Below are positions 7,329 through 16,285 of a stretch of DNA of 64,000 nucleotides, one piece after another. The DNA is from Hydrogenophaga sp. GTDB lineage: Bacteria > Pseudomonadota > Gammaproteobacteria > Burkholderiales > Burkholderiaceae_C. The position numbers were made by a program, and so were the translations under genes. Location: the NCBI RefSeq assembly GCF_030158645.1, contig NZ_JAOASO010000085.1, positions 1 through 64,000 of the forward strand, in the 5' to 3' direction. The notes beneath the pieces were generated by a model that searched no databases, had not been told where the DNA came from, and saw only the letters and a list, made by a program, of their open reading frames with translations. The stretch's first letter is position 1, and each line of letters starts with the position of its first letter.

Positions 7329-8234
7329 TCAGCGCTCGAACAGGGCGGACAACGCAGGCCCGGCCTCGTCGATGAAATGCCGCAGCTTGGCGGGCACGAA
7401 GCGCTGGCCCGGGTACACGAGGTGGATCGGGTCGGTGCGCGCGTGCCAGCCCGGCAGCAGCGGCACCAGGTGCCCGTGGTCGACCTCGCGGCGGCACACG
7501 TAGTCGGGCAGCAGCGCCACGCCCTGGCCGTCGAGTGCGAGCTGGCGGATGAGCCGCATGTCGTTGGCGGCGAAGGCGCAGCGCAACGGCACCTGTGCGC
7601 GGGTCTTGCCGCGTGTGAGCGTCCAGCTGTCGCGCCCCAGCGGGCTGAAGCACAGCGTGGCGTGTTGCGTGAGGTCTTTGGGTGTGCGCAGCGCCGGTGC
7701 GCGCGCGAGGTAGTCGGGGTGGGCAAACGGTGCCCAGCGCGCCTGGCCGATCTGGCGCGCCACCAGGCTCGAGTCGGCCAGCTCGCCGGCGCGCAGCGCG
7801 AGGTCCAGGCCCTGCGCCACGAGGTCGAGCCGGGCGTCGGAAAACACCAGCTCCACCGCCACACCCGGGTGGCGCGCGCGGTAGCCGTTCAGGATGTTGA
7901 GCAATTGGTCGTCGCCCATGTCGATGGGCAACGTGATGCGCAGCAGGCCCTGCGCTTCGTGTTTGCCGGCATCGAGCTGCGCCTCGGCCTGCAGGATGTC
8001 TTCGAGCCCGCGCGCGGCCTGCGCCAGGTAGGTCTGGCCCGCTTCGGTCAGGTGCAGGCGGCGCGTCGTGCGCTGCAGCAGCGTCACACCCAGGCGCTGC
8101 TCCAGCCGGGAAACGCGCACGCTCAGTGTGGACGTGGGCATGCCCATGAGCCGCGCCGCCGCGCTGAAGCCGCCCGCCTGCGCCACGCGCACGAACACCA
8201 GCGTGTCGTTGAGGTCGGGGTTCTGCGGGTTCAT
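7329..8234 (-). CDS. LysR-family transcriptional regulator
   Basis: This 301-residue protein has an N-terminal winged helix (about 8-66, with GGFSAAARLMGMPTSTLSVR) and a periplasmic-binding-like effector domain after about residue 95. It resembles the CrgA/DsdC-like group common in Burkholderiales. It is transcribed divergently from the pirin gene at 8333 across about 100 bases, the usual arrangement for a regulator of its neighbour. No effector can be inferred. Confidence 0.9.
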   Translation of the reverse strand: MNPQNPDLNDTLVFVRVAQAGGFSAAARLMGMPTSTLSVRVSRLEQRLGVTLLQRTTRRLHLTEAGQTYLAQAARGLEDILQAEAQLDAGKHEAQGLLRITLPIDMGDDQLLNILNGYRARHPGVAVELVFSDARLDLVAQGLDLALRAGELADSSLVARQIGQARWAPFAHPDYLARAPALRTPKDLTQHATLCFSPLGRDSWTLTRGKTRAQVPLRCAFAANDMRLIRQLALDGQGVALLPDYVCRREVDHGHLVPLLPGWHARTDPIHLVYPGQRFVPAKLRHFIDEAGPALSALFER

Positions 8235-8332
8235 TGGATTGTTCAGCTCATTGAAAAATGATTTGTGATCTTACCGACTTATCAGCACGGGGCAGGCCCG
8301 GTACAGTGACCCTTCAACAGGAGAACACCCCC

Positions 8333-9217
8333 ATGAAAACCGTTTCTTTCATCCAGCGCAGCGCCGGCGGCCATTGGGTCGGCGACGGCTTTCCGGTGCG
8401 CAGCATGTTTTCGTACAACGACCGGCCCGAGCGCTTCTCGCCGTTTCTCATGCTCGACTACGGCGGCCCCACGCGCTTCGAACCCACCACGAAACAGCGC
8501 GGCGTGGGCCAGCACCCGCACCGCGGCTTCGAGACCGTGACCATCGTGTACGACGGCGAGGTCTCGCACCGCGACTCCAGCGGCGGCGGCGGCACCATCG
8601 GCCCGGGTGAGGTGCAGTGGATGACGGCGGCCAGCGGCATCGTGCACGAGGAATACCACGGTGAGCGCTTTGCCAAAACCGGCGGCCCGTTCGAGATGGT
8701 GCAGCTGTGGGTGAACCTGCCGGCGCGCGACAAGATGGCCGCGCCGGGTTACCAGGGCATTACCCGTGAGCAGATTCCCGAGGTGGCTTTGCCGGACATG
8801 AACGGGGTGGGTGCCGGCACGGCCCGCATCATCGCGGGTGAGCTGCTCGGTGCAAAAGGCCCGGCCCACACCTTCACGCCCATGCAGGTGTGGGACCTGC
8901 GCCTGAAGGCCGGCCACACCGTGACCCTGCCGGCCGCGGCGGGCCACACCACGGCACCGCTGGTGCTGCGCGGGCGCTTGCGCCTGTCCGACGGAAAGGA
9001 AGTGGTGGCGGCCAACCTGCCCGTGTTCTCGCGCGACGGCGAGGGCGTGACGCTGGAGGTGCTGGAAGACAGCACCGTGCTCTGGCTGAGCGGTGAGCCG
9101 ATCGACGAGCCCGTGGTGGGCTATGGTCCGTTCGTGATGAACACCGAGGCCGAGATCCACCAGGCCTTCACGGACTTTCAAAGCGGCAAGATGGGCCGCA
9201 TCACGGCGGAGGTGTGA
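8333..9217 (+). CDS. Pirin-family cupin protein (copy 1)
   Basis: This 294-residue bicupin protein is of the pirin family. The metal-site motif is in the N-terminal cupin: HPHRGFETVT with HRD downstream and GEVQWMTAASGIVHEE. Pirins bind Fe(II) or a similar metal, and some bacterial members have quercetinase activity; others act through protein contacts. The ATG at 8333 is preceded by CAGGAGAACACC. A second pirin follows about 115 bases downstream, separated by a repeat. The divergent LysR gene probably regulates this one. Confidence 0.9.
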   Translation: MKTVSFIQRSAGGHWVGDGFPVRSMFSYNDRPERFSPFLMLDYGGPTRFEPTTKQRGVGQHPHRGFETVTIVYDGEVSHRDSSGGGGTIGPGEVQWMTAASGIVHEEYHGERFAKTGGPFEMVQLWVNLPARDKMAAPGYQGITREQIPEVALPDMNGVGAGTARIIAGELLGAKGPAHTFTPMQVWDLRLKAGHTVTLPAAAGHTTAPLVLRGRLRLSDGKEVVAANLPVFSRDGEGVTLEVLEDSTVLWLSGEPIDEPVVGYGPFVMNTEAEIHQAFTDFQSGKMGRITAEV

Positions 9218-9218
9218 C

Positions 9219-9256
9219 CCCCCGCGCCGCCTGCGGCGTCACCCCCCAAGGGGGGC
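9219..9256. repeat. GC-rich intergenic repeat, family 2
   Basis: CCCGCGCCGCCTGCGGCGTC followed by ACCCCCC (9221-9247) occurs again base for base at 25583-25609. CCCCCC-AA-GGGGGG follows here and can form a hairpin, so it may act as an attenuating element between the two pirin genes. Confidence 0.7.
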
Positions 9257-9331
9257 GCACCTGGCGGCCCGGCAAAGCCGGTTCCGCGGGTGCCTTGGGA
9301 CAGAACTCCGCATCACCACAAGGAAAAGAAA

Positions 9332-10201
9332 ATGTTTGAAATGGTCATCACCGCGCGTGCCGCCGACCTGGGCCACGGCCTCAAGGTTCGGCGTGTGCTG
9401 CCCTATGCCAAGCGCCGCATGGTCGGCCCCTGGATCTTTGTCGACCACGCCGGGCCGGTGACCATCGCCCCCGAGGACACGCACGCCGCCGATGTGCGCC
9501 CGCACCCGCACATCGGCTTGTCGACCGTGAGTTATTTGCTCAGCGGCCAGATCCACCACCGCGACAGCCTGGGGGTGCACCAGCTCATCAACCCCGGCGA
9601 CGTGAACTGGATGACCGCCGGGCGCGGCATCTCACATTCGGAGCGCTTCACGCACCCCGACTCGTTCCAAGGCGGCGGGCTCGAACTCATGCAGCTCTGG
9701 GTGGCCCTGCCCGAAGCCGATGAAGAAACCGACCCGGCCTTCACCCACTACCCTTCCGCCGACCTGCCGGTGCGCGACCAAGGCGGCGTCTGGATGCGCG
9801 TGATCGCAGGCTCGGCCTACGGCATGATCAGCCCGGTGAAGACGCATTCGCCGCTGTTTTACCTGCACACCGAGTGGCAGGCGGGTGCAAGCCTGGCCCT
9901 GCCCGGGGGGTACAGCGAGCAGGCCGTGTACGTGGCGCGCGGCGAGATCGAACATGCCGGCGAAACCTATGTGCCCGGCCAGCTGCTGGTGTTCGGCAAC
10001 GACACCGACGCCGTGATCACCGCGCGCACCCAGAGCACGCTCATGGTCTTTGGCGGCGAGCCGCTGGGCGAGCGCCACGTGTTCTGGAACTTCGTGTCCT
10101 CGCGCAAGGAGCGCATCGAACAGGCCAAGGCCGACTGGGCAGCGGGGCGTTTTGCGCTGCCACCCGACGACAACCAGGAGTGGATTCCGCTGCCGGGGTA
10201 G
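9332..10201 (+). CDS. Pirin-family cupin protein (copy 2)
   Basis: This 289-residue pirin is related to but clearly different from the copy upstream. The cupin metal motif is present (HPHIGLSTVSYLL, then HRDS and GDVNWMTAGRGISHSE). The start at 9332 follows AAGGAAAAGAAA. As with the first copy the biochemical role is open between dioxygenase-type chemistry and a redox-sensing function. Two adjacent divergent pirins suggest non-redundant roles. Confidence 0.9.
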   Translation: MFEMVITARAADLGHGLKVRRVLPYAKRRMVGPWIFVDHAGPVTIAPEDTHAADVRPHPHIGLSTVSYLLSGQIHHRDSLGVHQLINPGDVNWMTAGRGISHSERFTHPDSFQGGGLELMQLWVALPEADEETDPAFTHYPSADLPVRDQGGVWMRVIAGSAYGMISPVKTHSPLFYLHTEWQAGASLALPGGYSEQAVYVARGEIEHAGETYVPGQLLVFGNDTDAVITARTQSTLMVFGGEPLGERHVFWNFVSSRKERIEQAKADWAAGRFALPPDDNQEWIPLPG

Positions 10202-10213
10202 ACCAACGGCATG

Positions 10214-10241
10214 TTGACGACGTTTGGTGTATTCTTACCAT
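10214..10241 (+). promoter_or_regulatory. Candidate sigma-70 promoter of the toxin-antitoxin pair
   Basis: TTGACG (10214-10219), 16 bases, TACCAT (10236-10241), in the only gap before the antitoxin gene. TGGT (10225) and ACCA (10237) flank its centre and could be part of an autoregulatory operator. Confidence 0.35.
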
Positions 10242-10269
10242 TCATCAATCGATCCATCAGGAGCCAGAC

Positions 10270-10482
10270 ATGTCTGCCACCGCCACCCTGTCCAGCAAAT
10301 TCCAGATCTCGATTCCCAAGGCGGTTCGCGACGAACTGCACTGGGAGGCGGGCCAGGAGTTTGTGTTCATTCCCAAGGACAAGGGCGTGCTGGTGATGCC
10401 GGTCCCAGAGCTCAAAGAACTTGCCGGCATCGCCAAAGGCGCGAACGCGGCGGGTTACCGGGATCGCAAGGACCGCTACTGA
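10270..10482 (+). CDS. vapB: AbrB/SpoVT-type antitoxin (VapB-like)
   Basis: This 70-residue protein has a swapped-hairpin DNA-binding domain (ATLSSKFQISIPKAVRDEL) and a charged C-terminal tail (about 48-70) of the kind that blocks a PIN toxin. A ribosome binding site (CAGGAG) lies before the ATG. Its stop overlaps the toxin start (TGATG), the typical coupled arrangement for a VapBC pair. It should repress its own promoter together with the toxin. Confidence 0.88.
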   Translation: MSATATLSSKFQISIPKAVRDELHWEAGQEFVFIPKDKGVLVMPVPELKELAGIAKGANAAGYRDRKDRY

Positions 10483-10877
10483 TGGCGGCGTCTTTGCGGG
10501 TGGTCGACACCTCGGCGTGGATCGAATGGCTGATCGCCTCGCCGGTCGGCAAAAGGCTCGCCAAGGAAATTCCTGACAAAGACCTGTGTGTCGTACCGAC
10601 CATCGTGCAGCTGGAGCTGTCCAAATGGTTGTGGCGCGAACTCGGTGAATCGCAGGCTGATCAGGTGATCGCTTACACGATGAAGTGCCAGGTGGCACCG
10701 CTGGACACCGCCACCGCGCTGCTGGCCGCCGATCTGCACCGCCAACACAAGCTGGCCACGGCCGATGCCATCGTGTACGCCACGGCGGTACAACAAGGTG
10801 CCGAGTTGCTCACCTGCGACGCCCATTTCGAAGGACTGCCCGGCGTGATCCTGGTTACCAAGTCGCCCGTGCGCTGA
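10482..10877 (+). CDS. vapC: PIN-domain ribonuclease toxin (VapC-like)
   Basis: This 131-residue PIN-domain protein keeps the metal-binding acidic residues in their usual places: Asp9 (VVDTSAW), Glu45 (QLELSK), Asp95 (ATADAIVYA) and Asp113 (LTCDAHF). VapC toxins cleave tRNA or rRNA when the antitoxin is lost. The domain is full length with no frameshift, so the toxin looks intact. The gene partner and overlap support the assignment. Confidence 0.9.
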   Translation: MAASLRVVDTSAWIEWLIASPVGKRLAKEIPDKDLCVVPTIVQLELSKWLWRELGESQADQVIAYTMKCQVAPLDTATALLAADLHRQHKLATADAIVYATAVQQGAELLTCDAHFEGLPGVILVTKSPVR

Positions 10878-10896
10878 TTCCCCGGGATTCGTCGAC

Positions 10897-11511
10897 TCAC
10901 ACCCCCAGATAGCGCCCCGGCCGGTGGTTCAAGGTGAGGATGGCGCCGATGGCGACCGCACCCACCACCGACTGCAGCACGCGCTCGGGCGGCACCACCG
11001 CGAACGCGGTGAGCACCACCAGAACGTCCACCGACATCTGGATGGTGCCGGCGCGCAGGCCGCGGGTCTGCTGCAGCCACTGCGCCACGATGTTCACGCC
11101 ACCCACGCTGGCCTGGTGGCGCAGCAAGGCCAGCAGGCCGAAGCCGATGAGAAAGCCGCCGAGCACCGAGGCCACCCAGGGGTTGAGCAGTTCAAACCGC
11201 ACCACGCGCGGCGCCAAGGCGGTGCACAGCGACACCAGCGTCACCGCCGCCAGGCTCTTGAGCGTGAACTCCACGCCCAGCCGCGTCCACGAGAGCCAGA
11301 AGAACGGCAGGCTGAACACAAAGAAGCACAGCGCCAGGTTGAGACCGGTGGCGTAGCTCACCAGAAACGCCACGCCCGCCACGCCGCCCGTGAGCAGGCC
11401 CGCGTGGGCGAACATGGTCATGCCCAGCGCCACAAACAGCGACCCGGCCACAAGCGCATGGCCGTCGTCGAGCCAGGAGTGGGTGAGGCGGATCAAGGGG
11501 GTGGTGGGCAT
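10897..11511 (-). CDS. YitT-family membrane protein
   Basis: This 204-residue protein has five to six predicted membrane segments and the YitT-type signature around LLTGGVAGVAFLVSYATG and SVGGVNIVAQWLQ. It lacks the C-terminal soluble DUF2179 domain seen in Gram-positive relatives. The function of the family is unknown. It is followed by the convergent toxin gene and lies downstream of the oxidoreductase gene on the same strand with about 40 bases between. Confidence 0.85.
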   Translation of the reverse strand: MPTTPLIRLTHSWLDDGHALVAGSLFVALGMTMFAHAGLLTGGVAGVAFLVSYATGLNLALCFFVFSLPFFWLSWTRLGVEFTLKSLAAVTLVSLCTALAPRVVRFELLNPWVASVLGGFLIGFGLLALLRHQASVGGVNIVAQWLQQTRGLRAGTIQMSVDVLVVLTAFAVVPPERVLQSVVGAVAIGAILTLNHRPGRYLGV

Positions 11512-11553
11512 GCGGTATCAAAGCACATCGCGTGCCGCCACCGCCTGCGCCGG

Positions 11554-12573
11554 TCAGAACCCTTCCAGCACGATCTTGCCGCGCGCCTTGCCGCTCTCGA
11601 GCAGCGCGTGGGCACGCCGCAGGTTGGCGGCGTTGATCGTGCCCAGGTGTTCGCCCACCGTGGTGCGCAACTCGCCCGCGTCCACCCGGCGCGCCACCTC
11701 GGTCAGCAGCTGGTGCTGCTCGACCATGTCGGGTGTCTCGAACAGGGAGCGGGTGAACATCAGCTCCCAGTGCAGCGACAAGGCCTTGCGCTTGAGCGCC
11801 AGGATGTCGATGCTGCCGGGCACCGGGTCGTCGATCAGGCCGAGCTGGCCTTGCGGCGCGATCAGCTCGACGATCTGCGCGAAGTGGTGTTCGGTGTGGG
11901 TCAGGCTCACCACGTAGCGCGGCGCGGGCAGGCCGGCCTGCTTCAGCGCATCGGCGAGGGGCTGGCTGTGGTCGATCACATGGTGAGCGCCCAGCGCCTT
12001 CACCCATTCCACGGTTTCGGGCCGCGACGCGGTGCCGATCACGGTCAGGCCCGTGAGCCGGCGCGCCAGCTGCACCAGGATCGAACCCACGCCGCCGGCG
12101 GCGCCGATCACCAGCAGGGCGTCACCCGTTGGCGCGGTGTCGCGCGAGACGCGCAGGCGGTCGAACAGCATCTCCCAGGCGGTGATGGCGGTCAGCGGCA
12201 GCGCGGCGGCGTCGGCGTCCGACAGCGAGCTCGGCGCCAGCGCGGCGATGCGCTCGTCCACCAGGTGCCGCTGGGCATTGGCGCCGGGGCGGTTGATGGC
12301 ACCGGCGTACCAGACGCGGTCGCCGGGCTTGAACATCGTGACCTGCGCGCCCACCGCGCGCACCGTGCCCACGGCGTCCCAGCCCAGCACGGCCCACTGG
12401 CCCTCGGCCGGCACGGAGCGCAGGCGCATCTTGGTGTCCACCGGGTTGACGGCGATGGCCTGGACCTCCACCAGCAGGTCGCGCGGGCCGGGTGCGGGCT
12501 CGGGCAAGTCCACGTCTTGCAGCGACAGCGGATCGGTGATGGGCAGGGCTTGCTGGTAGGCAATGGCTTTCAT
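11554..12573 (-). CDS. Zinc-type alcohol dehydrogenase/quinone oxidoreductase (MDR family)
   Basis: This 339-residue medium-chain dehydrogenase/reductase has an N-terminal GroES-like domain and a Rossmann domain with the NADPH motif VIGAAGGVGSI (about 150-160). No structural or catalytic zinc ligands of the classical alcohol dehydrogenase are seen, which fits the quinone-reductase branch that reduces quinones or enals. The start at 12573 (MKAIAYQ) is typical of the family. It is divergent from a LysR gene across about 100 bases, the likely regulator. Confidence 0.88.
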   Translation of the reverse strand: MKAIAYQQALPITDPLSLQDVDLPEPAPGPRDLLVEVQAIAVNPVDTKMRLRSVPAEGQWAVLGWDAVGTVRAVGAQVTMFKPGDRVWYAGAINRPGANAQRHLVDERIAALAPSSLSDADAAALPLTAITAWEMLFDRLRVSRDTAPTGDALLVIGAAGGVGSILVQLARRLTGLTVIGTASRPETVEWVKALGAHHVIDHSQPLADALKQAGLPAPRYVVSLTHTEHHFAQIVELIAPQGQLGLIDDPVPGSIDILALKRKALSLHWELMFTRSLFETPDMVEQHQLLTEVARRVDAGELRTTVGEHLGTINAANLRRAHALLESGKARGKIVLEGF

Positions 12574-12674
12574 GGAGGGCTTCCGGGTGGTCAATGAATG
12601 ACCGGCAGTGTGCGCGCAGGGTCGCGCCGGTTGAAGCCCCGCAGGGGCGAATCAGTTTCAATGAAAATCGAACG

Positions 12675-13586
12675 ATGACGCGCCTGGCCGACCTGGAACT
12701 CATCACCCACATTGCCGACCTGGGCAGTCTCACCGCCGCCGCCCTGGCGCTGGACTGGTCGCCCGCCGCCGCCAGCGCGGCGCTCAAGCGGCTGGAAGCC
12801 GAGTGGGGTGTGGCCGTGTTCGTGCGCAGCACGCGCAGCCTGCGCCTCTCAGCCGAGGGCGAGCGCCTGATGCCTCATGTGCGCCAGGCACTGCAGGCCA
12901 TGGGCGAGGCGCGCGCGGCAGCCCAGCCGCACCGCCTGGCCCTGCGGGGCGAGCTGCAGATTTCCATGCCGTCCGACCTCGGTCGCCATGTGCTGTTGCC
13001 GTGGCTGGAGACGTTTCAGCAGCGCCACCCGCAACTGGCGCTGCGCCTGCACCTGTCCGACCACAACGCCGATTTGATGCGCGTGCCGGTGGACATTGCG
13101 ATCCGCTATGGCACACCCGCCGACTCGGTGCATGTGGCCTTGCCGCTGATGCCCGACAACCACCGCGTGCTGGTGGCCTCGCCGGCTTACCTGGCGCGGC
13201 ACGGCGCGCCCACGCAGGCGCAGGACCTGGTGGAGCACGAAGCCTTGCGCTTCATGCTCGGCGGCGAAGTGCCCAAGGTGTGGCGCCTGCAGATCGATGG
13301 CCAGTGGGTGGACGTGCCGGTGCGCGGCAGCCGTTCAACCAACGACGGTGAGGTGGTCAAGCGCTGGGCTCTGGCCGGGCTGGGCGTGGCGCACAAGTCG
13401 TGGCTCGATGTGTCGGCCGAACTCGCCGCCGGCCAGCTGGTGCGCGTGAACCCGGCCTGGCTCGGCGAGCCTGCGCCGCTGCACCTGGTGCTGCCGGGCC
13501 GGCGCCAGATCACGCCCGCTGCACGCGCCTTGCGCGACTGGCTCAAGGCGCAGTTGGGTGCGTGGACCAACAGCCTGCGCGCCTGA
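12675..13586 (+). CDS. LysR-family transcriptional regulator
   Basis: This 303-residue protein has an N-terminal winged helix (about 4-62, LGSLTAAALALDWSPAAAS) and a substrate-binding-like C-terminal domain. The ATG at 12675 is chosen over an upstream in-frame ATG because the helix-turn-helix begins at once. It is divergent from the MDR oxidoreductase gene, which it probably controls. Confidence 0.9.
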   Translation: MTRLADLELITHIADLGSLTAAALALDWSPAAASAALKRLEAEWGVAVFVRSTRSLRLSAEGERLMPHVRQALQAMGEARAAAQPHRLALRGELQISMPSDLGRHVLLPWLETFQQRHPQLALRLHLSDHNADLMRVPVDIAIRYGTPADSVHVALPLMPDNHRVLVASPAYLARHGAPTQAQDLVEHEALRFMLGGEVPKVWRLQIDGQWVDVPVRGSRSTNDGEVVKRWALAGLGVAHKSWLDVSAELAAGQLVRVNPAWLGEPAPLHLVLPGRRQITPAARALRDWLKAQLGAWTNSLRA

Positions 13587-13601
13587 CCCGGCGCCTTGTG
13601 C

Positions 13602-14069
13602 TCACAGCCCGAGTTCGGTCAGGCCCGAATGGTCCTGTGGTCGCGCACCCAGCGGCCAATGGAACAGGCGTTCATCTGCCGCAATCGGCCGGTCGTTGAT
13701 GCTGGCGTGGCGCTGCTCCATGTAGCCCTCGGCAGTGAACTGCCAGTTCTCATTGCCGTGCGAGCGGAACCACTGGCCCGAGTCGTCGTGCCATTCGTAG
13801 ACGAAGCGCACCGCGATGCGGTGGTCGGTGAAGGCCCAGAGTTCCTTGATGAGGCGGTACTCCAGTTCCTTCGCCCACTTGCGCACCAGGAAGGCGTGCA
13901 CCTGCTCGCGGCCCACCGGGAACTCCGCGCGGTTGCGCCAGCGCGTGTCCTCGGTGTAGACCTTGACCACGCGGTCGGGGTCGCGTGAATTCCACGCGTC
14001 CTCGGCCATGCGCACCTTCTGCGCAGCGGTCTCGGCCGTGAACGGCGGCAGCGGCGGGCGCGGCTCCAT
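13602..14069 (-). CDS. DUF1348/SnoaL-like nuclear-transport-factor-2 fold protein
   Basis: This 155-residue protein has an NTF2-like fold with conserved features of the DUF1348 family ([43 protein letters not shown]). Its function is not established. Its start overlaps the cyanase stop (CATCA at 14067-14071), so it is translated with cynS as the last gene of the cyanate cluster. A role linked to cyanate or nitrile-type nitrogen use is inferred only from position. Confidence 0.85.
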   Translation of the reverse strand: MEPRPPLPPFTAETAAQKVRMAEDAWNSRDPDRVVKVYTEDTRWRNRAEFPVGREQVHAFLVRKWAKELEYRLIKELWAFTDHRIAVRFVYEWHDDSGQWFRSHGNENWQFTAEGYMEQRHASINDRPIAADERLFHWPLGARPQDHSGLTELGL

Positions 14070-14512
14070 CAGTACTGTTTGTACGGGAGGAATTTGCCGG
14101 ACAGCACCACGTTCACGCGGTCGCCTTTGGGGTCGGCCTGGCGCTGGATGTCCATGCTGAAGTCGATCGCGCTCATGATGCCGTCGCCGAATTCCTCGTG
14201 GATCAGTTCCTTGATGGTGGTGCCGTAGACGCTGACGATTTCGTACCAGCGGTAGATCAGCGGGTCGGTGGGCACGGGCGTGGGCAGCGAGCCTTTGTAG
14301 GGCACGACCTGCAGCCACTTCTGCTCTTCGGTGGTCAGGCCGAAGATCTTGCCCACCACCTTGGCCTCGGCGGCGGACGCCGTCATCTGGCCCAGGCACA
14401 GCGCCGTGGTCCATTCCTTGGACTGGCCCACTTTTTTGGCCACGTCGGCCCAGCTGATGCCTTTGGCGACTTTGGTGGAGATGATCTTTTCGGTGACGTC
14501 GAGTCGGTTCAT
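14069..14512 (-). CDS. cynS: Cyanate hydratase (cyanase)
   Basis: This 147-residue cyanase converts cyanate and bicarbonate to ammonia and CO2 (via carbamate). The length fits the family. The catalytic triad is in place: Arg88 and Glu91 ([13 protein letters not shown]) and Ser114 ([10 protein letters not shown]). The N-terminal part is the helical domain of the decamer. It follows an ABC transporter of the nitrate/cyanate class, which supplies the substrate, and precedes the DUF1348 gene. Confidence 0.97.
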   Translation of the reverse strand: MNRLDVTEKIISTKVAKGISWADVAKKVGQSKEWTTALCLGQMTASAAEAKVVGKIFGLTTEEQKWLQVVPYKGSLPTPVPTDPLIYRWYEIVSVYGTTIKELIHEEFGDGIMSAIDFSMDIQRQADPKGDRVNVVLSGKFLPYKQY

Positions 14513-14557
14513 GGTTGCCTCGTTGCTTGTGATGAAAAAAGGAAAACGGAAATGGGG

Positions 14558-15430
14558 TCAGTGCGCCTTGGCGCGGCTCACCAGGAAATCAACAATGTGG
14601 TTTCGGAGGTCGTAGTAACCGTCGAGGTGATGGAGTTGCGCGCGTGTGCGGCTGCGCGGCAGCGGGTTCACCACCACCTCGGCCATGCCGCCGGGCTTGT
14701 AGCCGTTCGGCGTTTCGGTTCCGTTGCTCATGAGCAGGATCCGGTCGGCCAGCAGGATGGCTTCGTCCACGTCGTGCGTGATCATGAAAACGGTTTGCTG
14801 CGTCTTGCGCACGATGCCCATCAGCTCGTCCTGGATGGTCCCGCGCGTGAGCGCATCGAGCGCGCCGAAGGGCTCGTCGAGCAACAGCATCTTGGGCTGG
14901 ATGGCGAAGGCGCGTGCGATGCCCACGCGCTGCTTCATGCCGCCGGAGAGCTGGCTGGGCTTCTTGTCGATGGCCGGCGACAGACCCACCAGCGCCACAA
15001 ACTTTTCGGCGTGTTCGTTGATCTGCGTGCGGCTCCAGTCGGGCCAGCGCGACTTCACGGCGAACGCGATGTTCTGGCGCACGGTGAGCCAGGGCATGAG
15101 CGCGTGGCTCTGGAACACCACGCCGCGCTCCAGGCTGGGGCCAGCGATCTCGCGGCCGTCCATGAAGCAGTGGCCGGAGCTGGCGGTGTCCAGACCCGCC
15201 AGCACGTTGAGGATGGTGGTCTTGCCGCAGCCGCTGTGGCCGATGATGCAGACGAACTCGCCCTTGTCGATGGCGAAGGACACGTCGGCGAACACCGGCT
15301 TGTCGGCCTGGAAGGCCTTGGCGAGTTTTTCAACCTGGAGGAAACCGGTCATCTTGGGGGCTTTCGTTGGGGCCGGTGCGGCGGGCTGGGTGGCCACGGG
15401 GCTTTCGCGCACGCTGGTGTCACTCCACAT
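14558..15430 (-). CDS. Nitrate/cyanate-type ABC transporter ATP-binding protein
   Basis: This 290-residue ATPase has Walker A GHSGCGKT, signature LSGGMKQR and Walker [13 protein letters not shown], all intact. It is of the NrtD/CynD/SsuB class that energises uptake of small anions. The first 25 residues or so are a Pro/Ala-rich extension; translation may begin later at [10 protein letters not shown]. Its start overlaps the permease gene by 11 bases. Cyanate is the inferred substrate because cynS is next in the operon. Confidence 0.92.
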   Translation of the reverse strand: MWSDTSVRESPVATQPAAPAPTKAPKMTGFLQVEKLAKAFQADKPVFADVSFAIDKGEFVCIIGHSGCGKTTILNVLAGLDTASSGHCFMDGREIAGPSLERGVVFQSHALMPWLTVRQNIAFAVKSRWPDWSRTQINEHAEKFVALVGLSPAIDKKPSQLSGGMKQRVGIARAFAIQPKMLLLDEPFGALDALTRGTIQDELMGIVRKTQQTVFMITHDVDEAILLADRILLMSNGTETPNGYKPGGMAEVVVNPLPRSRTRAQLHHLDGYYDLRNHIVDFLVSRAKAH

Positions 15431-16283
15431 AGGTCACCGCCTTCTGCAGCTGGGCAAACATGAGGTCGAGCAACATGCCGACCACGCCGATCAACAGCAC
15501 GGCAAAGATCACGTTGGTGAGCGAGAGGTTGTTCCACTCGTTCCAGACGAAGTAGCCCACGCCGGTGCCGCCCACCAGCATCTCGGCGGCCACGATCACC
15601 AGCCACGCAATGCCCATGCTGATGCGCATGCCCGTGAGGATGGTGGGCGCCGCGGCCGGCAGGATCACCTGGAAGGCCTTGCGGATCGGGTTCACTTCCA
15701 GCGTGCTGGCCACGTTGAGCCACTCGCGCTTGACGGCGGACACGCCGAACGCGGTGTTGATCAACATGGGCCACACCGAGCAGATGAAGATCACGAAGAT
15801 GCCGCTCACATCGGAGTCTTTGAGCGTGTAGAGCGCCAGCGGCATCCAGGCCAGCGGGCTGATGGGCTTGAGCACCTGCACGAAGGGATCGAACGCCTTG
15901 CGCATCAGCGGGGACATGCCGATGAGGAAACCCAGCGGAATGGCCACCGCCATGGCGAGCAAAAAGCCCAGGCCCACGCGGCCGAGCGAATGCGCGAGCT
16001 GGATGCCGATGCCCTTGTCGTTCGGACCCTTGTCGTAGAAGGGGTCGGACAAATGCCCCCAGGTGGCCTTCGCCACCTCGATGGGCGGCGGGAAGCCGGA
16101 GCTTTTCTCGGCACCGGGATCCTTGCCCATCATCTTGGCGTACTCGATCTGCTCGGCCGTCATGCCGGTGGACGCACCACCGATGCTCGGGCCGGAGGTG
16201 GACAGCTGCCACGCCCCGATGAACACGCAGAAGATGATCAGCGAGACCAGGGCCGCGCGCAGGTTGAGGCTGGTGGCTTTCAT
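15420..16283 (-). CDS. Nitrate/cyanate-type ABC transporter permease
   Basis: This 287-residue inner-membrane protein has one N-terminal anchor (about 12-30) and five further segments in the binding-protein-dependent permease domain. The EAA-like loop lies around AAPTILTGMRISMGIAW. It includes an unusually long periplasmic segment between the first two helices. It lies 2 bases after the substrate-binding gene and overlaps the ATPase gene. Confidence 0.92.
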   Translation of the reverse strand: MKATSLNLRAALVSLIIFCVFIGAWQLSTSGPSIGGASTGMTAEQIEYAKMMGKDPGAEKSSGFPPPIEVAKATWGHLSDPFYDKGPNDKGIGIQLAHSLGRVGLGFLLAMAVAIPLGFLIGMSPLMRKAFDPFVQVLKPISPLAWMPLALYTLKDSDVSGIFVIFICSVWPMLINTAFGVSAVKREWLNVASTLEVNPIRKAFQVILPAAAPTILTGMRISMGIAWLVIVAAEMLVGGTGVGYFVWNEWNNLSLTNVIFAVLLIGVVGMLLDLMFAQLQKAVTYVE

Positions 16284-16285
16284 GG

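Noticed and set aside
10270-10877. The toxin-antitoxin pair as a broken relic
   Set aside because: Both proteins are full length, all PIN acidic residues are present and the coupling overlap is intact.
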